From Cheilinus undulatus (Eukaryota > Chordata > Actinopteri > Labriformes > Labridae), in contig NC_054876.1 in NCBI RefSeq assembly GCF_018320785.1, positions 20,854,212 through 20,918,211 of the forward strand: a stretch of 64,000 nt of DNA. Direction: 5' to 3'. This document shows positions 13,201 to 23,300 of the stretch, piece after piece. Numbering within the stretch: the first letter of the stretch is position 1; every line of letters begins with the position of its first letter. The position numbers and the translations under genes were made by a program. The notes under the pieces are model-generated. The model was given only the letters and a program-made list of their open reading frames with translations, made no database searches and was not told the origin of the DNA.

Positions 13201-13512
13201 TCACTTTTGGTTCTGGAAACTTCTTCCTGTTTTCCCCTACTCTGATTATCTGGTACATACAGCAGGACAGGGATGAGGTTATTATTTGCTCCATGTCCAA
13301 TCTGTTAACATGCAGGAGTATAAACAGTCAGTTGACTTCACTTTTGGGGGATCTGTGAAATTGTCCATCGTTTTATGAAGCATATAAGTGACTGTATTTT
13401 TCTGTTCTTCCTCCCTTTCTCTGATTGTTTCGCTTCTCAGTTCCTGTACATGGTTGCCACCACCTACAACTACGCCGTGTTGAGATTCCTAGGCAGGAAA
13501 GGGATCCGCTAA
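4214..13512 (+). CDS. plp1: Myelin proteolipid protein, DM20-type (PLP/DM20/M6 family), 7 coding exons, 245 aa
   Basis: Coding exons are 4214-4217, 6352-6538, 6629-6785, 10669-10846, 11104-11177, 11393-11458 and 13441-13512. They total 738 nt with phase agreeing at every junction. As in all PLP genes, exon 1 encodes only ATG plus one G before GTGAGT. The protein starts [12 protein letters not shown] and has four membrane segments (about residues 10-35, 68-88, 117-142 and 200-232). It keeps the CGCGHEAL and [13 protein letters not shown] motifs and extracellular-loop cysteines. It forms compact CNS myelin as a tetraspan membrane protein. Exon 3 joins directly to [13 protein letters not shown], so the 35-residue PLP-specific segment of tetrapods is absent: this is the DM20 form. 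M6 proteins (gpm6a/b) fit less well, since [12 protein letters not shown] and the FLGRKG tail are PLP-like. Which fish paralog (plp1a or plp1b) is unresolved. Confidence 0.93.
7305..7668 (+). mobile_element. LINE remnant, 3' end of a reverse-transcriptase ORF
   Basis: The + strand translates as the C-terminal end of a non-LTR reverse transcriptase: [39 protein letters not shown], then in another frame RWSELPISL and [13 protein letters not shown]. This order is typical of the region after the RT domain in L2/Rex-type LINEs. The reading frame shifts between the two halves and the 5' part is missing, so it is a dead fragment inside plp1 intron 3. Confidence 0.65.
8095..8285. repeat. Degenerate AGCTAA-type short repeats
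   Basis: A stretch built from words such as AGCTAAAGCTAATGTAGCTAA, loosely repeated about every 15-20 bp. The wording recalls the AGCTAATGTTAGC core of the minisatellite at the left edge. It lies in plp1 intron 3. Confidence 0.5.
9317..9427. mobile_element. Fragment of a foldback/hAT-like MITE end
   Basis: TAACCTTGCAAAGC at the left and CAAATCCATCTTGCAAAA near 9395 are roughly inverted. The same end sequence recurs at about 27720 and 42035. It directly abuts a LINE fragment. Confidence 0.5.
9428..9712 (-). mobile_element. RTE/Expander-like LINE 3' end with (TCCA)n tail
   Basis: It begins with a CCATCCATCCATTCATCC simple tail and runs into CTTCTGCTTATC, GGGTCGCG, CCCTCTCC and CAGATGCCCAAACCA blocks. 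I recognise this layout from 3' ends of RTE-clade LINEs in fish. The tail at the low-coordinate end puts the element on the minus strand. It is 5'-truncated and lies in plp1 intron 3. Confidence 0.6.
9990..10430. repeat. Dispersed repeat-like segment with a 34-bp perfect palindrome
   Basis: The segment resembles a dispersed teleost repeat. It contains CCTGATCCTCCTCTCAG at 10196-10212, immediately followed by its exact reverse complement. It lies just upstream of plp1 exon 4. The class is unknown to me. Confidence 0.45.
12291..12461 (+). pseudogene. Possible remnant of a transposon-linked P2X7-tail-like ORF
   Basis: The frame through 12309 reads [19 protein letters not shown], then an acidic stretch to a stop at 12459. 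An IxPYxFEP-like motif followed by acidic residues starts many fish proteins with the P2X7 C-terminal Cys-rich domain, often found in repeats. The Cys-rich part does not follow cleanly. It is in plp1 intron 6, so not part of plp1. A weak call. Confidence 0.25.
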
Positions 13513-14505
13513 TCGCAACACTTCCAACCTCATCAACCCTGTCCTCTGACTGCCATATGGAAAGTCAGCACATGCAGCATTTCTATCCATCCTGTGGGAA
13601 ACAGCCACTTCTGAACCCGAACGTATTTCTTTAGATGTGTCCTATAACAGACATCACTTTTTTCTTATGAACAACAGACAGAGAGATGAAGATTACTCAC
13701 ATCCAGCAGATCCAGCAGCAGACCCTCTCCTCAGATGATTCTCCTGGCTTTGTTGTTCATTCTCCCTCTCGCAGGACGTATCTCTCATTTGATTCTTTTG
13801 TGAAGCTTCATTGGTGCTGATGCTGTTGTCAGATTGTGATGTACAACGTTTCATGAATAATTAAGAGTGATGACAGCTTGCCTTGCAAATCACTGAGTTC
13901 ACTGATGCATAGATTTGATTCTGATTTTTTTACAGCCTCGCGATCAACTAAAAGAAGAGAAGCTGAATGTACCAAAGTTATGAAAGAGAGGTTAGGTGAA
14001 TCCTCTCATTTCTCTTTGTGCTTTTACTCACAACACATGTACTCATGCACATTCACTCATAATGCAGCTCTGCTTTGCTTGAACAGCACTGTGTAGGGGG
14101 GAAACAAAGATGTGTATCCACTCTCCTGGAGTTTTTTTTTCCATTACTGCTTAAAATAAGCTGTTTATGTTACTGAGGTGTTGATGCTTCAATAACGTGC
14201 CTCCAGGTGATTTGTGTGTGCACGCTCATTTGAAATTAAGGCTGATTAAACCATTTAAATCTGAGCAGTTATCTGTGATTTTATTTCAACCATGTACAAA
14301 AGAAAACATTTCATGTCAGAGTGTTTCAAACCAAAGCTTTTATCACAGAATCCCTTCCCCTGACAATGCACCATGTCCCAAAAAAACCCTCTCAGTGTGG
14401 AAATGCAGAGTAAAGGCAGCAGTGGTGACTTTCTCAGTCCAAACAACACATTAATCACAGAACGCTTTGGGTCTTCTCTGATGACATATTTGTCCCAGTT
14501 AGGCT
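13513..14505. other. Convergent 3' UTRs of plp1 (+) and znf185 (-)
   Basis: Between the plp1 stop and the znf185 stop there is 993 bp with no further gene. An ATTAAA at 14245-14250 could serve plp1, and an AATAAA on the minus strand at 14280-14285 could serve znf185. If both are used, the transcripts end tail to tail within tens of bases or overlap. Confidence 0.5.
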
Positions 14506-17500
14506 TTAGGTCTTGAGAGCTTTTGCAAAGCAGCCATCACATTGGATCACTTGGTTATGCAAAAACATGGGGGTCAGCAAATCTCCCAGGGCCTTCGCAC
14601 ACACACCACACTGCAGAAAAAGAAACACTCAATATTAACATTATGCAATGACAAGAGCCTGTCAGATTGAGTACATAGACACAGATATGTTTCCAAAGAG
14701 GGGGAGAGAAACAAACCTTGAGGCAGTCTGGGTGGCACCTCACCAGAGGTTCACTGAAGCTGATCTTCACGTTTCCATCAATTAATTTGTCACAGAATGA
14801 ACAAAAAGGTATGCCATCACTGCAGGAGAGAGAAAACGTCAATGAGAACATCACCTTTGTGCATGAAGACAGAAAACACCTTCTATTTCTAATTAATGCT
14901 CCTTCGAGGAGGTCTGATGAAATGGATTGAAATTGATAATGATAGCTATATATAAGATAGAAAAGAGAATAAAGATTGATTTTTTTCTATTAAGCTATTT
15001 GTTAATGCTGCCATGAGGCGACAGAGTGAGTTATAGTCAGGGCTGGAAAGCAACAAATCACATCTACTGTTTTTACTGTAACTGAGTGGTTTTTTGTGTA
15101 CCTTTACATTTTTAATGAGTCATTTTCCTTTCATTTAAGTTAATTTTGGGGAGGTAATGTACTTCATTACTTTAAAATTGCATCTGTCACTGAAAAAAGA
15201 CGAATTAGCTTTATGTTCTTTTTCTTTCTGTCTTTTTTTAGGGTTTTTTTTTTTTTTTGCAGTTTTACACCATCCACTGTGTCACACATGCATGTTTTTT
15301 ACATACAGTGCTGTGAAACAGTATTTGCCCCCTTTCTGATTCCTGATGTTTTTATCGCATTTTTATCACAATTAAATGTTTAGGATCATCAACACAATTT
15401 TAATATTTCAAAAAGACAACCCAAGTAAATACAAAATGCAGTGTCTGGAAGGAGAATGTCAAAAGTGTTTAAATTTAGTTTTTATTTGTTGGGTTGGTTT
15501 AGAATTGTCGACCGTCATTTTTTAACTGATGGATTTTTTTTTATGTTGAAAGACCTATTCTATTAATGTAATTATGGGCAAAATATTCATTTGTAAGGTG
15601 GCCAGAGCTGAATCTTTAGATATTAAATGATTTAAGGGTTTTTAAAACACCAATTCAAATAAGCCAGGTTATTTAGAACGATGGGAAAAGTTTATTGAAG
15701 CTGAGGGCTGGTGATGGGATACATGCTGCCTTGAAACGGCTCTTTGTACTTTTTGTGCTTAAGCTAGCGTTGGAGTGACATTACATTACCGTGAAATGTT
15801 TATTGTCTCTGATCCCTGTTTGTATGCGGTACATGATGAGATGTTTTTGTTTGGAGTTTGTTGTGTTGTCTATGATTAAGGTGCACTCTGGTGGTTGGCT
15901 TTATTGGGGGAAATAAATTGGATTCAAACCTCTGGGTGGGCGGGGGGTGGGAGTTCTTTTAAACCCTCCAACTCCTCCGGCTATGGCCTTGTGCTTTATA
16001 AAACCTCCTATCATTTTTGTCAAATAGTTTTCATGTTTCTCACATTTTTAAATCCTGTAATATTCAAGTAGAACTTCACAGTAGGTAGTTTCAGTTTGAA
16101 ATCATATTCTGTTTGTAGAGTAACTGAAAAGAAGATTTCCCATCTCTTACATTTATACTAGAGCATAGTTATTCACATGGTGGCCTTGTGTCACATAATA
16201 TTTCAGTGGAGCTGTTAAAAAGATCTGCTCATTGAATATTTCATACAAATTTTCTGTTAAAATCAAAATAATGAAATATTGCTTTCAAGTTTATTCAATA
16301 AAACAACCTGGTTGGAGGTTCTTGGTCTGTTGTTGCTTTTGCACAACACAGGAAGATGAGATCCTTTATTTCTTCAACCCTACCTCCTCAAGAATAAAAA
16401 TGAGCACCAGAGTAAATATTGGATGAATTATTGTGGCTTTCACTTGAGTAAAGTGCAGTAAATGTATTTCTTCTTAAGTAGAATTAAACCAAAGAATCTG
16501 TACTTTAACTTGAATCCAATAGTCTTTCACTCGGCAACCCCAGTTAGGACAAAGTAACATCTTTCACAGTTTAATAAGAGTGAGATGATCATTTTTTCTA
16601 AAAGCCCCACTTACAAGTTGTCTGAATTCTTAATTTCAATCAGACTTTTCTTAAAAAATGAGATATTACCTTGTTTCCTTCAGAATGTATGTTGTTTTTT
16701 GCTCCTCCACAGGCGTTTGCACCACTTCAGGCCTTCAAAATAAAAGTCATAAGCCAGTGATGAGTGAAAACATGAATATTGAACAGTAAAATGTTTTAAC
16801 TTGCTCCTGTTTGTCAGAGCTTACTCACTTGTTGGTAACATCAGGCTCTTGGATCGGTTTTGCCTCCTCTGTGTGGGCTTCTTCTAGGTCTTTCGCAGGT
16901 TCAGGAGCAGCTGCAGTGGGTGCAGCTTCATCTGTGGGTGTCACCACATCTAATGCATCTGTCAGTTCGATGACTCTGTAGGTAAACGTATCCCGAGCAG
17001 TCTCAGCATCTACTGGCTCAGCAGCTTCCACAACAGGATCTGCAGCCCTCTCAACTGCTGGCTCAACACTTCGCTCAACAACAGGCTGGACTTCACATTC
17101 AACCACGTCTTCAACTGTCGTCTTCAGGGGCGGCTCTGCTGGGGCTGCAGCCTCGACTTTTTTCTCCACCAGTTCCACGGGTTCAGCAGCAGCCTCAGCT
17201 GGTACCGATACAGTATCTGCAACTACATCAGGTACTGGTTCCATAAGGCCTTCAGGAGCGGATTTTTCTTTTGCCGTTTCAGTCACATCAGGAGTCTCAG
17301 GCACTGCCTCCACAGCGACCTGAGCTACAGCTTCAATAGTTTCTTCTGCAGTCTCTTCAACACCTTTATCACAGCTCTCCACTGGAGCAACTTCAGCAGC
17401 AGCTTGAGTGGGCGATTCAGATTCTGCCAATAACTCTGTGACTGTTTCAACACTTTCTTGGAGAGCAGCCCCCTCTCCTGGCGTAGCATCAGTCACATCA

Positions 17501-20332
17501 GTTTTGTCGGATGATGACTCCACTGAGACCTCAGTTGCAGCTTTAATAATTTCTTCTGCAGCCTGTTCTGGGGGACTGCTCTCCTCTGTAGCCTGAACAG
17601 TTGGTTCCACTGCCGCTTCCTCCACAGTTGTTACATCAGCAGGCCCAGGTTCAGAGGAAGGCTCTTCTTGTGCTTTGGCCTCGACTGGAGGTGAAACAGG
17701 GACTTCGGCTGTGTCTTTCACTTCCACTGCAGCAGGAGTTTCCAAAACAGGATCCGCCACATGAACATCTGCAGAGATCTCAGCATCACTGACGGTTGTA
17801 TCTGCAAGTTCCTCCTTGATTTCTTCAACTGTGTTGGCAACTTGTTGCTCAGCTGCATCACCTGCAGAGATTTGTTGTGCATTTTGGATGCATTCTTCTA
17901 CAATGGCCTTAGCAGCCTCTTTAGTTTGCTCTCCACTTATCTGCTCCACTGATGCATCTGCAGGTGCTTCTTTAGAAACCTGTGGCTCAGCTGCATCCTC
18001 TGCAGAGGGAACTTTTTCGGCCTCTCCATTCTGGATGCGTTCTGCTGCCACAGAATCTGCGGCGACCTCAGCAACCGCCTCAATGTGTTCTCCAGCAACG
18101 GGTTCAACTGCATTTGCCTCCTTGATTTCTGCAGCTGTGTCACTCTCCTGCGGCTCAGCTGCATCTTCTGCAGAGGGAATTTTTTCTGCCTCTCCTTTCC
18201 GGATGCATTCTGTTACAACAACTTCTGCAGCGACCTCAGCAGCCGCCTCGATGTGTTCTCCATTTATCTGTTCAACAGACACATCTGCATTTGCTTCCTT
18301 GTTTTCTGCAGCTGTGTTGGCAACTGGCACATCTTTTTTTGCCTCATCATTTTGGACAGCTTGCTCAGCAGGTGCTTGGGGCCTGTAAGAGATGGGAGAT
18401 ACTCACTGCCAACTATCCAGAAAAGCACATGAAGAAAATCCCCACACTCAGCATCTTTGAATTTACTCACAGTTGCAGCCAGTAGAGAGATTCTCTTGCA
18501 TACTTACTTTGTATCTTCTGTGATCTTCGCTGTTGATTCCTCAGGCTGAGCAGCTTTCTTGGGAGAAACAGCATCACCATTTGCCTGAGTAGCTGAATGA
18601 CTAGAATGAAAAACATCAAATAATGAGCTTGCTGAATGTATAGACTTACAGCATTGACATTTAGTATTTGCTGTAGTTCTTGCTCAAACTGCTCACTGTT
18701 TATGTGTCGTTAAAATTCAGCACAAATCCAGACACTGTGAAGAGGGTTTAGTGGAGTTTTCTAATCACAAGCAGCTGACCTTGAGAAGAACCTTAATGTG
18801 AACTGCAGAGAAAACTTCAAAACTGTGGAAAGTTATAGCTTGTTAATTAATTTTTACACAAGCAGTGACAGATTTCATCAGTTTTACACCACAGGCTCCC
18901 ATCAAAGTCCAATGCTCCAGAAGACGATCACTGAAAGGATTTCTTCTCCTCAGAGGATTAAAAGATTCAACCACAACCACACATAAAGTGCCTTTAAAAA
19001 ATATCCATCCCCTTGGACAAAAAATAAATGTAAAAATAAACTCTTTAATGTCAAAGTGAAAACTGATTTCTACAAAGTAATGTCAATTAAATAAAAGTAT
19101 GTAAGGTAAAATTAGTGACTGCATAAAAATTCACCCCCTTTCAAGTCAGTGTTTAGTAGATGCACCCTTAGCTGCAATCACAGCACTGAGCCTGTGTGGA
19201 TAAGTCTCAATCAGGCTTGGACACTGCAATTTTACTTTGTTCTTCTTCGAGGTCTTTGCTTTGACCCGGCTACTCCAGAACGTTCACCTTGTTGTCTCTA
19301 AACCATTTCTGTGTAGCATTCGCTGTAAGCTTCAGGTCATTGTCTTGCCAGACAATAAATCTCCTCCCAAGCCGTAGTTCTCCAGCAGATTGAATAAGAT
19401 TGTCCTCCAGGATACTTCTATATTTTGCCACATTCATTTTACCCTCTACCTTGACAAGCCTTCCAGGGCTGGCTGCTGAGAAGCATCCCCACGGCATGAT
19501 GCTGCCACCACTGTGCTTTACAGTGGGGATGGTGTGTTTGTGGTGATGTGCAGTGTTTGGTGTTTTGACTGATGGCCAAAAAGCATCATTTTGGTCTCAT
19601 CAGTCCAAAGAACTTTCTTCCACTTCACCATGGAGTCTCCCACATGCCTTTTAGTGAACTCTAGTAGGGATTTAATATGAGTGTTCTTAAACAGTGACTT
19701 TCTCTTTGCCACTCTCTAATAAAGCTTTAATTGGTGAAGAACCAGAGCAACAATTGTATGCAGAGTATATTCCATCTCAGATGCTGAATCTTGTAACTCC
19801 TTCAGAGTAGTTGTAGGTGTCTTGGTGGCCTCTCTCACTAGTCTCCTTCTAGCACGGTCACTCAGTTTATGAGGACAGCCTGATCTAGGCAGATTTACAC
19901 ATGTGCCATATTCCTTCCTTCTTGACATTGGATATTCAGTGCCTTGGAAATTATTTTGTTTCCATCCCCTGATTTATACTTTTCAATAACCTTTTCTCTG
20001 AATTGTCTGGAGTGTTCTTTTGTCTTCATGGTACAATGGTAGCTAGGAATACTGATTAACCAGTGACTGGACCTCCCAGTGACAGGTGTCTTTATACCAC
20101 AGTCACTTGAGACACATTCACTGCACTCAGGCGATCCCCATTTCACTAGTTGTGAGACTTCTGGACCTCTGTTGAATTAAGTCATTCACTTTAAAGAGGG
20201 TAAATATTTATGAAGTCTTTAATTTTACATGACACATTGTTGCTTGATTGACATTATTTTGTAGAAATCTGTTTTCACTTTGACAAAAGGTTTTCCTGTT
20301 TTTTTGTTTTTTGTTTTGTTTTGTTTTGTTTT

Positions 20333-20392
<60 letters not shown>

Positions 20393-23300
20393 TGCTAAAA
20401 ATGCTGAAATATATTGACAGTGATTGGTTTATAAAATCATTTTAAAAAGTCAAACATCCAAGGGTGTTTTTTTTTATAGAAAATTTGAACACAAATTCAT
20501 TATGGGTTTCACAAATTCAAACAATGAGCACAACAAATTAAAGATATAAGAGAAACATAAATTGAGTGGCAAACTGGGCAAGAAATGGTAGTGCCAATTT
20601 ATGAGTCAAAGCTGAGAAGTAGAGCTTTGAATGTCAACAGAATTCTAAGTGACCATGTAAAGACCACCAGTCATGTTAGTCCCTAGTAAAGAGAGGGAAC
20701 TGCTTTCTCCAAAGTGGAATGATTCAGTAATGCATGAGTCAATTTGGTCCTACTTTGTGTCTACCGTCTGTGGGCGATGCAGGCAATAAATCAGAGGCAC
20801 AAAAAGGACAAAAGTCAATTATGCCTGCAGTAACAAAACATCTTAATGATGATGCAGCTCTAGATCGATTTTAAGGTCATGCTACTCTGCTTGTGTATAG
20901 TAGGAGTGGAGGAGAGAGCCTCTTTATTTTAAGTGACCAGAACTGATGGTTCAAATGGATACTGGTTATGGTGTCGACATACTTATAAGAAGTTGTCCAC
21001 AGAAATGACATCATGGCCTCTAAAATGTCTCTGTCAGTCATAGAAAGGTAAGCAAATGATTGAAGTGTCTTATAACTATGGTGTGATAGAGTACTTTAAC
21101 CTGTGGTGGAAAGTAACTAATTACATTTTCTCAAATTACCTTAACTGAGTAGTGTTTTTGAGTATTTGTACATTCTTGAGTACATTTTTAAAGCAGCGCT
21201 TGTTCTTGTACTTAAGTTTTAACCAGAGTAACTGTACTTTTACTTGAGTGCAATACTCTCACACTTTTACCATCTCTGTTGACCACAGTAGCACGTAGAA
21301 GAATGATTCCACATCACATCCATAAACAGCTGTTGTACATAACAAAAACTAGGGTGTTGATATCTCAGCGTTTAACATTTCAGAGTTGATTTTAATTCCA
21401 AAAGTTTAATTTTCACTCTGTTCTGAATGGAATGGTCTTCAGTGTTGGAGTCATGTGACAGTCATGTGACTCTGTAAAGATTTAACTGGTCAAAGCTCCA
21501 TCCACTGCTTTTTCAAATCCAGAGGGATGTGTGGGCAGAGCTCCCCATCATGCCTTTGGGCAGTTAAGATGTGTTCTATATGTGTTTAGCTGTGTTTAGA
21601 TGTTGTCTACAGTGATCCCTGCTGAGGTTCTTTTGGTCAAGTTTGTAGAGGATTGTTGTTATTTTTTATGTGAGACATATTTGCACCACATGGAAGTTAT
21701 CTGCTAAGTTAGAGTTGCCACCTGTGGGGCATGCCGGTAGTCAAGTGGCTAGGGCATGCACCATGCACGCAGGTTGCCCGAGTTCGAATCCAGCCTGTGG
21801 CACCATTTCCTGCATGTCTCTTCCCTGTTTCCGAATTTATCCACTGTCCTCCTATCTGCAATAAAGGCATGAAAAAGCCCAAAAATAAAATCTAAAAAAA
21901 CAAAAAAGAGTTGCCACCTGTGACTTTAGGTGGTGCTAAAGGATGTATAGTGCATATTCTGCTTTGTTCCTGCCAGAGGAGACCCACTTTGCAACAATTT
22001 TAAAGAGCTGTGTCAAATTATAAAATATTCAAGACTTTCAAAAGTGCAGTTCAAACCCTCTATACTGACACTTTTGAAGTTTTGGATTTATATATGTTTA
22101 ATTAACACTGTTGATTTTGCTGCTGTGGAGGTATGAACAGTTACCTTAACAACCTGGTTGTAGATCTATTCTCTTGTTGTTCTTGCCAATAGTGAAACAC
22201 CATATTTTACTGTACAACTACTCAGTAGCTAATCAGTACTTAAAGTGTAACTTTAACTTTACTTTTGCTTGAGTAGATTTATAGACCAATGTCCCACTTT
22301 TACTTTTAATTAAGTACATCTAAACAAGAGCCACTATGTAGAGTATAATAGTCATGCACCTTTTCCACCTCTGATCCAGCTCAAAATATCTTATGTCCAA
22401 AACCTTTTAAATGTGGGGAAGTCTGCACAATTTAATAGGCCTGGTGCTGAACAATAGTTCTTCTTGAGAAATTTTTGGATTAATGTCCTTTTCATTCAAA
22501 AAATAGTATATTCAAATTCTCTATTTTGGAGCTATATATGGGCAATTTATTTAATTTCAAGCATGTTGGAGTCACTACTTTTGATTCCTGAGGGGGTTTT
22601 ACAGTAATATATGGTCTTTCCTTGACGCGCAATAATATGAAAATATTAATATATAACCAAGGTGTGACTAAACATTGAGTAAAATGCAACAGCTGTTAGA
22701 TTCAAATAAATATTATTCTGTCACTATTTATCATTATGCATTATGAAAGTCAAACTTCTTGCCATATTCTTGTCATTGGCAAAAGCTTGGCTCACTTAGG
22801 CTTCTACTGTAATTTCTGTTTTTTTTTTTTTTTTTTACTTGGTAGTTGGTGCTTTTAAAAATGTAATGAAGTACACTTTCTCCAAAACACACTTAAGTCA
22901 AAGCAAATGTGGTGATTTAAAAAAAAGACTTTAAACAATACATGCACACAAAAAGCTTCCCAATCACAGCAATTAAAATTAATGTAATTAATTAGTTTCC
23001 ACCCCTGCATATCTCAATATCACAAAAACAACAACAAAAATCCTAGGCACGAAACTGCCATTTGACTCACAGACACTCATTAATTCACAAATTTGGCAAC
23101 TTTCCTCATACTCGCATATTCAGTTCAGAAATATGACCATACATTTATTTTAAAGCTTTGTCACTCTTCACTGCTGTCATTAAACAATTCAATTAATCAA
23201 GTAACAAATGTTTTATTGTTTAAAATACTATTGATATCGAGCAGAACATCCTTGGTTAACGGTTTCACATTTACTTTTCAAACAGGAACTCCATACTTTT

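Noticed and set aside
17816-18432. Long + strand ORFs of 190 and 115 codons
   Set aside because: They are antisense shadows of the low-complexity znf185 exon, with Ala/Ser-rich composition and no splice or domain support.
21741-21795. A tRNA gene
   Set aside because: Boxes A and B are present, but the sequence does not fold into a full cloverleaf by eye, and it continues into a SINE body with an A-rich tail and target duplications.
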